Translations under genes and position numbers: made by a program
In this document: positions 26,078 to 32,700 of the stretch, piece by piece
How positions within the stretch are numbered: position 1 is the first letter of the stretch
Layout of the letters: the number at the start of each line of letters is the position of its first letter
The notes under the pieces: generated by a model
The model's input: the letters and a program-made list of their open reading frames with translations, nothing else
What the model was told of the DNA's origin: nothing
The model's database searches: none
NCBI RefSeq assembly: GCF_947503705.1
Contig: NZ_CANNES010000001.1
Location: 936,501-1,000,500, forward strand
DNA length: 64,000 nucleotides
Origin: an uncultured Tateyamaria sp.
GTDB taxonomy: Bacteria > Pseudomonadota > Alphaproteobacteria > Rhodobacterales > Rhodobacteraceae
Direction of reading: 5' to 3'

Positions 26078-26110
26078 ATAGGGCCAGATCATACCCGTAA
26101 GTAAAGCCAG
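26078..26110. promoter_or_regulatory. Putative TauR-binding direct repeats in the tpa-tauA divergent region
   Basis: The 397 bp between tpa and tauA contain no gene. ATAGGGCCAG (26078-26087) and GTAAAGCCAG (26101-26110) are direct repeats 23 bp apart, the same spacing as before xsc. They match the reverse-complement TauR element at about 7 of 10 positions each. They sit 93-125 bp upstream of tpa and could serve tpa, tauA or both. Apart from these repeats I see no clear promoter boxes in the rest of the region. Confidence 0.5.
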
Positions 26111-26382
26111 ATTTGCATTTGATCTGTCGGATGAATGCGGTCGGATGGCGTGAAAGCCCTTGTTTTCATAGCCTTGCCGAGAATTTCAGATTCCTGCAGT
26201 CTCAGTTCAGCAGGGTGGAATAGTGACGATTGCGCGGATTAAAGATTGATCCCGGGCGGATTATCGGCTCGGATCACGCCAGCGCCGCGCCCTGCGCGTG
26301 CCTGATGAGGCGTACACACGCCCAAACCGATCCAAAAGCGTGCAGCGACAAGACTGCGCGAAATACACGGGAGAAACGACAA

Positions 26383-27387
26383 ATGACATTCAAATCCAAG
26401 CTTATGGGTGCTGTTGCAGCCACAGCCATGCTGGCCGGCGCCAATGCAGCCACAGCAGCAGGCCACGGCGGCGAGATCACCGTTGCGTACTTCCTGGAAT
26501 GGCCGATGCCTTTCCAGTTTGCCAAAGAAACCGGCATGTACGAAGAAGCCATGGACACCAAGATCAACTGGGTCAGCTTTGACACCGGCACGGCGATGTC
26601 CGCGGCCATGGCGTCCGGCGACGTTCAGATCTCCGTCAGCCAGGGTGTACCCCCATTCGTGGTTGCCGCCTCTGCTGGTCAGGACATTCAGATCGTTGAT
26701 GTGGCTGTGTCCTATTCCGAGAACGACAACTGCGTTGTGAACGCGGCGCTGGAAATCGACAAAGAGTCCGCAGGCGAACTGGCCGGCAAGAAAGTTGCCG
26801 TGCCCCTGGGTACAGCGGCCCATTACGGCTTCCTGAGCCAGATGAACCACTTTGGTGTGGACGTCGCGTCGCTGGACGTTGTTGACATGGCCCCTGCCGA
26901 AGGTGCGGCAGCCCTGGCGCAAGGTGCTGTGGACATGGCCTGTGGTTGGGGTGGCGCGCTGCGCCGCATGAAAGAGTCCGGCAACATCCTGCTGACCGGT
27001 GCGGAAAAAGAAGCGCTGGGCATTCTGGTGTTTGACGCCACAACGGCCCCTGCCAACTTTATCGCAGAAGAAGGTGAGCTGCTGAGCAAGTTCCTCGCCG
27101 TCACAGCCGAAGCCAACGCTATGTGGGCGGATGAAGCCAACCAAGCCAAAATGCTGCCAGTGATCGCCAAGGACGCGGGTATGGACGAAGACGCGACAGC
27201 CGAAACGCTGGCCGGTTTCACCTTCCCCACTGTCGAAGAGCAGCTGAGCGAAGCTTGGCTGGGTGGCACAGCGGCCTCCTTCATGAAGGGTGTTGCGGAC
27301 GTGTTTGTGGACTCCGGTTCCATCGACGGTGCGCTCGACAGCTATGACGGCACTGTGAACACCGCCCCTCTGGCGGCTATTCAATAA
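26383..27387 (+). CDS. tauA: Taurine ABC transporter substrate-binding protein
   Basis: A protein of 334 residues. The signal peptide MTFKSKLMGAVAATAMLAGA ends at ATAA-GHGGE. The mature part starts ITVAYFLEWPMPFQFAK and continues with MASGDVQISVSQGVPPFV, KKVAVPLGTAAHYGF and QGAVDMACGWGGALRRM, the periplasmic fold of the SsuA/TauA/NitT class. It captures taurine in the periplasm for TauBC. GGGAGAAACGAC precedes the start. A strong terminator follows before tauB, so this gene is likely made in excess over the permease, as is usual for binding proteins. Divergent from tpa. Confidence 0.92.
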   Translation: MTFKSKLMGAVAATAMLAGANAATAAGHGGEITVAYFLEWPMPFQFAKETGMYEEAMDTKINWVSFDTGTAMSAAMASGDVQISVSQGVPPFVVAASAGQDIQIVDVAVSYSENDNCVVNAALEIDKESAGELAGKKVAVPLGTAAHYGFLSQMNHFGVDVASLDVVDMAPAEGAAALAQGAVDMACGWGGALRRMKESGNILLTGAEKEALGILVFDATTAPANFIAEEGELLSKFLAVTAEANAMWADEANQAKMLPVIAKDAGMDEDATAETLAGFTFPTVEEQLSEAWLGGTAASFMKGVADVFVDSGSIDGALDSYDGTVNTAPLAAIQ

Positions 27388-27396
27388 TCCAAAAGG

Positions 27397-27432
27397 GGGC
27401 CCGCCCGCGATGTCGTGGGCGGGCCCTTTTTT
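27397..27432 (+). terminator. Strong hairpin between tauA and tauB
   Basis: GGGCCCGCCC pairs perfectly with GGGCGGGCCC around a loop that can itself pair partly, followed by six T. It lies 10 bp after tauA. It can stop part of the transcripts and stabilise tauA mRNA, giving more binding protein than transporter. Confidence 0.88.
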
Positions 27433-27442
27433 ACACATAGCG

Positions 27443-27499
27443 GCGGGGCCAACCCCGCTCTACCGCTCGATTTAGACCGTAGGGCGGGGTTCACCCCGC
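27443..27499. repeat. Pair of inverted palindromic repeats (REP-like) between tauA and tauB
   Basis: Two 21-nt units, 27443-27463 and 27479-27499, are in opposite orientation and agree at 18 of 21 positions when one is reversed. Each is itself a palindrome with a GCGGGG ... CCCCGC core and a GTAG end. The pair can fold as two hairpins or one long cruciform. The GTAG-plus-GCGGGG form resembles dispersed palindromic elements of Rhodobacteraceae genomes. Confidence 0.6.
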
Positions 27500-27535
27500 T
27501 GCCGTTCTGAACAGCCAAGCGACAGGTGGGAACCG

Positions 27536-28342
27536 ATGTCCGGACTTTCAATTCAAAACCTTTCCATGCGCTTTGATCTGCCCGGCGGTGGGCATGTCCA
27601 GGCGCTGCAAGACGTTTCACTCGACCTTAAAGAAGGCGAATTGCTCAGCGTGCTTGGCCCCTCGGGCTGTGGCAAGACAACGCTGTTGAATATCGTTGCA
27701 GGTTTCCTTGCCCCGACCGATGGCAAGATGATCCTGAATGGCCATGAGATCACGGGCCCCGATGCCGAACGCGGCATGGTGTTCCAGCAAGGCGCGCTGT
27801 TCGAGTGGATGAGCGTGCGCGAGAATGTGGGCTTTGGCCCGTCGATGAAAGGGATGCCCAAGACCGACAAGGCCGAGATCGTCGATCACTTGTTGGACGT
27901 CGTCGGCCTTCAGGACTTCAAGGAAAAGGCGGTTTACGAGTTGTCGGGAGGGATGCAGCAGCGTGTGGCCCTGGCCCGCTGTCTCGCCAATGACCCCGAT
28001 GTCATCCTGATGGATGAACCTCTGGGTGCGCTGGATGCGCTGACCCGCGAAAAGATGCAGTCGCTGGTTCTGAAGCTCTGGAAAGAGACGGGCAAGACCA
28101 TCATCCTCATCACCCACTCGGTGGATGAAGCGCTGCTCTTGGGCGAGCGCGTGATCGTGATGGCCCCGCGCCCCGGTCGCATTCACAAGGAATACCGTCT
28201 GCCCTTTGCCGAAATGGGTGTGGGCGCAGATTTGCGCGACGTCAAAAAGCACCCTGACTTCAGTGCGAAACGCGAAGAAATCCTTGGCATGATCTGGGCC
28301 ATGGAAGAAGAAATTATGGGCCGCACGGAGGCAGCGACATGA
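27536..28342 (+). CDS. tauB: Taurine ABC transporter ATP-binding protein
   Basis: A protein of 268 residues with all ABC ATPase motifs: Walker A GPSGCGKTT, Q-loop VFQQGALFEW, signature LSGGMQQRVALARCL, Walker B VILMDEPLGALDALT and switch His in ITHSVDEALLL. It powers taurine import together with TauC at the inner membrane. The start follows GGTGGGAACCG. Its stop overlaps the tauC ATG (ATGA), so the two are translationally coupled. The nitrate/sulfonate/taurine subfamily is clear; taurine is assigned from the neighbours. Confidence 0.93.
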   Translation: MSGLSIQNLSMRFDLPGGGHVQALQDVSLDLKEGELLSVLGPSGCGKTTLLNIVAGFLAPTDGKMILNGHEITGPDAERGMVFQQGALFEWMSVRENVGFGPSMKGMPKTDKAEIVDHLLDVVGLQDFKEKAVYELSGGMQQRVALARCLANDPDVILMDEPLGALDALTREKMQSLVLKLWKETGKTIILITHSVDEALLLGERVIVMAPRPGRIHKEYRLPFAEMGVGADLRDVKKHPDFSAKREEILGMIWAMEEEIMGRTEAAT

Positions 28343-29604
28343 TCCCGTTTCTGATATACGTCGCGATCTTTGTGGTCGCTTTTTTCCTGGTCACCAAGAT
28401 CGCCCAACGCTCGGCCATCTCTGACTATGGATCGTTGAAAACCGTGACCTTCGGGGACGAAAGTGCCGTCACGCCCAATCGGGCCGCGTCGGTCATTTCG
28501 ATCCTGACCATATTCCTGCTCTGGGGAATGTTCACAGGCTCGACCCTGTTGCCCCGTTTCCTGCACGCTCCCGGCCCGTTTCAGGGCGAGGCGTCGTTTG
28601 AATACACGGCACAGGCAGGCAATGAGCGCGACAGCGCCACCGTGACCGTGGTTGTGCATCCGATCGACACACCCACTGACGCCCCAGAGGTCGATCCCGG
28701 CGATGGCTGGGCCAAGAATGACAGCGTTGCTATTGGCATGTGGCGTTCTGGCCTGCTGCGTGTGGACCGCAATGACGAATTGGGTCGGGGCGAGGGCGCC
28801 GAGGTCATCGAGATCAACGGCGAAAAGGTCCAACCCGGCGATACCGTCAATGTCGGTTGGGGCACGGTCACCATTTCCGACAAGGGCACGCCGAACATTC
28901 AGCCCGCCAAGGGTTGGCAGATGGAGCCGATCTGGCTCCCCTCGCCGGAGGCCGTCGTGGTCCGCATTGGAGAGATTGCGAGCGAAGGATTTCGGGGATC
29001 GACCCTGTGGGAGCATCTGGGCTACTCGCTGTTCCGCGTTGTCGTCGGCTTTTTCTTTGGCGCGCTGGTTGGTATTCCGCTGGGTTATGCCATGGGTCTG
29101 AGCAACTGGTTCCGGGGTTGGTTTGACCCCATCGTGGAATTCATGCGTCCGGTGCCGCCCTTGGCCCTGATCCCGCTGGTCATTATCTGGGCGGGCATTG
29201 GCGAGACAGGTAAGATCATCCTGCTGTTCCTTGCCGCGCTGTGGATCATGGCCATTGCGGCACGGTCGGGCGTCAGTGGCGTCAAGATTTCCAAGGTTCA
29301 TGCCGCCTATTCGCTGGGGGCCAGCAAGACGCAGATCATGCGCCATGTCATTGTCCCTAACTCGTTGCCGGAAATCTTTACCGGCGCGCGCGTCGCGATG
29401 GGGGTCTGTTGGGGCACGGTTGTGGCCGCCGAACTGGTGGCCGCCGAACAGGGGGCTGGCATGATGATCATGGTCGCTTCGAAGTTCCAGAACACTGATA
29501 TTGTGATCATGGGCATCATTCTGATCGGCATCATCGGTTTTGGCATCGACATGCTGATGCGCTGGGCCGAGCGGCTGCTGGTGCCTTGGAAAGGCAAGGG
29601 CTGA
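28339..29604 (+). CDS. tauC: Taurine ABC transporter permease with large periplasmic insertion
   Basis: A protein of 421 residues, about 150 longer than E. coli TauC. There are membrane helices at residues 3-20 and 51-68. A hydrophilic stretch (about 72-195) follows, then the usual permease core starting IWLPSPEAVVVRI, with the coupling-helix EAA motif in AAYSLGASKTQIMRHVIVP. The inserted part begins FQGEASFEYTAQ and NERDSATVTVVV, reminiscent of bacterial cadherin/Big-type beta-sandwich repeats, and continues with GEKVQPGDTVNVGWGTVTI. It should face the periplasm and may dock TauA. It ends in a good terminator. Related longer TauC proteins may exist in roseobacters; I could not compare them. 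Confidence 0.88.
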   Translation: MIPFLIYVAIFVVAFFLVTKIAQRSAISDYGSLKTVTFGDESAVTPNRAASVISILTIFLLWGMFTGSTLLPRFLHAPGPFQGEASFEYTAQAGNERDSATVTVVVHPIDTPTDAPEVDPGDGWAKNDSVAIGMWRSGLLRVDRNDELGRGEGAEVIEINGEKVQPGDTVNVGWGTVTISDKGTPNIQPAKGWQMEPIWLPSPEAVVVRIGEIASEGFRGSTLWEHLGYSLFRVVVGFFFGALVGIPLGYAMGLSNWFRGWFDPIVEFMRPVPPLALIPLVIIWAGIGETGKIILLFLAALWIMAIAARSGVSGVKISKVHAAYSLGASKTQIMRHVIVPNSLPEIFTGARVAMGVCWGTVVAAELVAAEQGAGMMIMVASKFQNTDIVIMGIILIGIIGFGIDMLMRWAERLLVPWKGKG

Positions 29605-29630
29605 GCCCTTTGGCAAACAACCTTGGAAAG

Positions 29631-29653
29631 CGGCGCCTTCGGGCGCCGTTTTT
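29631..29653 (+). terminator. Rho-independent terminator of tauABC
   Basis: CGGCGCC, a TTCG loop, and GGCGCCG form a perfect 7-bp stem followed by five T, 27 bp after tauC. Confidence 0.88.
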
Positions 29654-29749
29654 CGTTTGGGCTGCTGGCAACAGTGTGCAGCCGCGTTTCCTCTTGGTGA
29701 ATTTTCGACGCTACCCTAAGGTGAGGATATTACCGCATTGGGAAATATT

Positions 29750-30709
29750 ATGAATAAGTCTTTGAAGGACGATCCAACCGTAGAAGCCCGCCTTGCCCAA
29801 CTGCAACGACAAGTAGATCAACTGCAACAACCCCGCCGACGCTCGATCCTGGGCCGTGTCTTGCGCACCGCTGGGGTTCTGCTGCTCGCCTCGGGCTTGG
29901 GTATTGGGGCGCTGACGGCTGCGGGTGTCGAGGCGCTTCGTATCGATGAACAGGGGAACGTCCACATCTTGGGGGCCGTTACCATTGGGGGGCCTGCGAC
30001 GGTCGCAAGTCTGGTGTCCTCTGGCGCTGTATCAGGCAGTGACTTGACGGCGACTGACAGCATTTCCAGCAACAGGGTGACCGCGTCAGGCACGGTTTCG
30101 GCCGAGACGGTGACGGCCAAAAACATAGGAGCGACCGAAGACGTTGCCGCCAATAGTGTGACGGCCACAACGGTTACAGGGACCAACGTCACAGCAGGTG
30201 GCGCACTAACAGGAGCCACAGCGTCAATATCCGGTGTGACCGTGGACGCGAACGGAAACGTGGCCGTTCCGGGCAACTTTCGGGTGGCGGGAGAGAGCAA
30301 TCGAATATCCTACACCAGCAAGGTCATGGGTGACACAACGCCGATTGATGCTGCAACGCTGGCATCCTTTTGCGGCGATGGCGACGGGTGCGAAGTCCGC
30401 ATGGCGATGCTGAACTACGACACTGTAAAATCAGCGCCTGCGGCGCTTGTCACTTGGCTCTATTGTGATGCGACATGCGATTACTGGCGCACCTCCACGC
30501 AATTGCTCGGAGAGAGCCTGGGCGCGCGCGCATTGGGCAAGGACCAAAACAACGTTGTAAATCATGTCCTCTATCAACCCGGTTGGTCCTGCTATTTCAC
30601 GGATGGGGAATATACGGCCAGTCAAGGAACCGATGTACAGCGTGGCTTTGGCCTGCTGGTTTGGGTGGAATATCCGGGCAGCGACTGTGCCATTACCATT
30701 ATTGACTAG
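29750..30709 (+). CDS. Membrane-anchored fibre-like protein with beta-repeat shaft (function unknown)
   Basis: A protein of 319 residues. The N-terminus (VEARLAQLQRQVDQLQQ) is a short coiled coil and is followed by one membrane helix (GVLLLASGLGIGALTAAGV). Outside it comes LRIDEQGNVHILGAVTIGG. A shaft of Thr/Ser/Val/Ala repeats with roughly 10-residue rhythm (VTASGTVSAETVTAKNIG) then runs to a second copy of the motif, VTVDANGNVAVPGNFRVAG. A Cys-rich C-terminal head of about 130 residues completes it (DGDGCEVRM, YCDATCDYW, YPGSDCAI). The repeat resembles tail-fibre shafts, but no phage genes are nearby. The motif ID..GNV..PG is shared with the two convergent neighbours. Inside-out topology (short cytoplasmic N-terminus) is inferred. 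No named family recognised. Confidence 0.7.
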   Translation: MNKSLKDDPTVEARLAQLQRQVDQLQQPRRRSILGRVLRTAGVLLLASGLGIGALTAAGVEALRIDEQGNVHILGAVTIGGPATVASLVSSGAVSGSDLTATDSISSNRVTASGTVSAETVTAKNIGATEDVAANSVTATTVTGTNVTAGGALTGATASISGVTVDANGNVAVPGNFRVAGESNRISYTSKVMGDTTPIDAATLASFCGDGDGCEVRMAMLNYDTVKSAPAALVTWLYCDATCDYWRTSTQLLGESLGARALGKDQNNVVNHVLYQPGWSCYFTDGEYTASQGTDVQRGFGLLVWVEYPGSDCAITIID

Positions 30710-30818
30710 GGGCCCGGCCTGCACCTGTCAGCGATATGGTCAAGCAAAGCGTTAGCCTTGCCTTTGGTCCAGATGTGGGTGCCGGTGCGCTCTGACTGCT
30801 TTGTCTGGCGCGCGGTTC

Positions 30819-31487
30819 CTATTTGAAGGCGCGTGCGCGGGCGTAAACTGGGCCGTCGTCACGGCATCCGTTGCCCGCTTGGGGAACAACGTTACCGCCG
30901 GTGTATTTGTAGTACATGTGATACACTTTCGATGTGCCGCAAAATTGTTTGGCGGATTGATAATTGATGATCACGTTGCTGGAAATGGTCATGCCATCAT
31001 ATGTCCACGCATCGCCGTTGATCCAGACGGACCCGCCCAAACGATATGCTGTGATGCTTGTCCCGTCCGGGCTATCGCCTGTCATGTAGGGTTCGGTGGT
31101 CAGTCTGAGGCCCCGGTTCCAGTCCGAGAAATGCGCGATGCGAAAACCTTTGTTCCGCACGACGCCGAACTCGTATTTCAGAACCTCTGTATCGGTCACC
31201 TTGTCCATCGCGGCCCCGACGGTCGGGGCATAGACAAACCACTTTTCGGCCTCGGCCCGCTGAGTGAGCGTCTGGGTCAACGTGGCGATATCGGATTTCA
31301 GCCCTTCGACCTGAGATTTGAGATCGGCCAGTGTCTGGTCGAGGTTCACGGCTTGAACCGCCCCGGCGCTGAGCTTGCCGGGGATGGTGACGTCGCCGTT
31401 TTCGTCGATGTTGATCGCGTTTTGGGCCAGTGTCGCGGTTGGCACGGCCAGAAGAAGGGCGGCAATCAACGTCTGGAAATAATTCAT
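30819..31487 (-). CDS. Secreted protein with 'IDENGDVTIPG' motif, coiled coil and conserved head domain (function unknown)
   Basis: A protein of 222 residues. The signal peptide MNYFQTLIAALLLAVPTATL is followed by QNAINIDENGDVTIPGKLS, then a coiled coil (LADLKSQVEGLKSDIATLTQ). The C-terminal domain of about 130 residues shares RNKGFRIAHFSDWNRGLRL, TEPYMTGDS, RLGGSVW, VYH.YYKYT, NGC and VYARARAFK with its downstream-strand neighbour at 31527-32066. Two cysteines are conserved between the pair and may form a disulfide. The start was chosen for AAAGGAACAG upstream and a clean signal peptide. It is likely exported to the periplasm or surface and oligomeric through the coiled coil. Same strand as its paralogue, 39 bp apart. 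Confidence 0.72.
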   Translation of the reverse strand: MNYFQTLIAALLLAVPTATLAQNAINIDENGDVTIPGKLSAGAVQAVNLDQTLADLKSQVEGLKSDIATLTQTLTQRAEAEKWFVYAPTVGAAMDKVTDTEVLKYEFGVVRNKGFRIAHFSDWNRGLRLTTEPYMTGDSPDGTSITAYRLGGSVWINGDAWTYDGMTISSNVIINYQSAKQFCGTSKVYHMYYKYTGGNVVPQAGNGCRDDGPVYARARAFK

Positions 31488-31526
31488 AATAATACTGTTC
31501 CTTTCAATTCGCATCGCGTGCTCGGA

Positions 31527-32066
31527 TCACTTGAATGACCGTTTGCGCGCATAGACAACGGATTCGGTTGTACATCCGTTGCTGTCTGTCAGGCTGGGTC
31601 GAACGCCGTCTGATGTGTAGTAATAATATCGGTGATACACTGTTTTTTCGGGGCACTTCTGAGCTATCGGATCCAAATCGTTTTGGGTCACCCACATGGA
31701 GCCGCCTAGCTGATAGATGGCCCCGTCTGTCAAACTGTCACCGGTCATGTAGGGCTCGGTCATGACGCGCAGGCCACTGTTCCAACCCGAAAAGTAAAGC
31801 ACCCGCATGCCGCTGTTGCGTTGCATCATGAACTCATTTTGCGTCGTGAACGTGATCGGATCCTTCAAAACCGTAGCCATGGCATCGGGCAGATTGTCAG
31901 CGAACACATACCACGACAAACTATCCGAGGTGATTGCGCCGGCCGTCAAAGTGCCGGGGATTGTCACGTTGCCGTCCGCGTCAATATCAAGAGCTGTCTG
32001 CGCTGCAGCAGGCGAGGAAAGCGACAACACAGCGGTCATTGCAATGGCTTTGAGGGAAAATTTCAC
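31527..32066 (-). CDS. Secreted paralogue of the preceding protein, without coiled coil (function unknown)
   Basis: A protein of 179 residues. The signal peptide MKFSLKAIAMTAVLSLSSPA is followed by QTALDIDADGNVTIPGTLTA and then directly by the head domain. Shared blocks with its neighbour are RNSGMRVLYFSGWNSGLRV, TEPYMTGDS, QLGGSMW, VYHRYYYYT, NGC and VYARKRSFK. The coiled coil of the longer paralogue is missing. The two genes probably arose by duplication and form one transcript. The opposite, divergent gene starts a cassette of very large proteins, and the shared upstream region suggests a possible functional link. No named family recognised. Confidence 0.72.
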   Translation of the reverse strand: MKFSLKAIAMTAVLSLSSPAAAQTALDIDADGNVTIPGTLTAGAITSDSLSWYVFADNLPDAMATVLKDPITFTTQNEFMMQRNSGMRVLYFSGWNSGLRVMTEPYMTGDSLTDGAIYQLGGSMWVTQNDLDPIAQKCPEKTVYHRYYYYTSDGVRPSLTDSNGCTTESVVYARKRSFK

Positions 32067-32700
32067 GTGGGTTTCCTTAATCTAAGACTTTTGCATACGC
32101 TTTCGTATGTTCTGAGGTAAAAAGTGATGAAAGCGGTGAGGCGGTCGGTATGATCTTGCGCAGCTGCGCCACAGGATCGCTATACCCATGCGCGAACAGG
32201 ACCGCGTGCGATTGCAAGAGCCGCGACCGTGCTGGCATTCTAGCACCCATCTTGTGATCCTCTTGCCGCAGTCAAAAGCCTCGCCTCGCCTTTCGTAAAT
32301 CAAATCAGATGGCTGCACGGTTGGCGTCAACGGCGCTGTTGGTGCGGAAAATCGGTATGGACGCCGCGACGCTGCGCCAAAAGCGCTTTTAAATCAATAA
32401 GTAAATTAACTTGCATTATTGCTGCGCGTGGGTACGGTTCTCTCTGAGCGGGTTGTTATGGGCCTGCGTACTGTGATGTTTTATTTGTTCTTTGCCGCCT
32501 CTAAATGGCTGATGCCAAACGGGTCGAAACGCTATTGTTTCGAGAAGTGCCCTGCGCTGGGATTGTGATCCCGGGCTACCACAGGTGAATTCTGTGGATG
32601 TCACGCATGCTGGCCCTTCGGTGCCGTATGTAGAGGATCAGATTTTGACGCTTCGGGTCGCATTGTTTGCACCCCGCAGCATGAAAGATTGGTTTGTGAC
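32067..32700. other. Non-coding divergent region before the large-protein cassette
   Basis: These 634 bp separate two divergent transcription units. I see no convincing gene on either strand and no hairpin terminator. The stretch 32380-32420 is AT-rich and may hold promoter elements, but no clear -35/-10 pair can be named. Confidence 0.6.

Noticed and set aside
26239-27438. 399-codon frame antisense to tauA
   Set aside because: TauA is clear on the plus strand with signal peptide and operon context.
29750-32066. Phage tail-fibre remnants or prophage
   Set aside because: The proteins carry signal peptides or a membrane anchor, and no integrase, capsid, terminase or lysis gene lies nearby.
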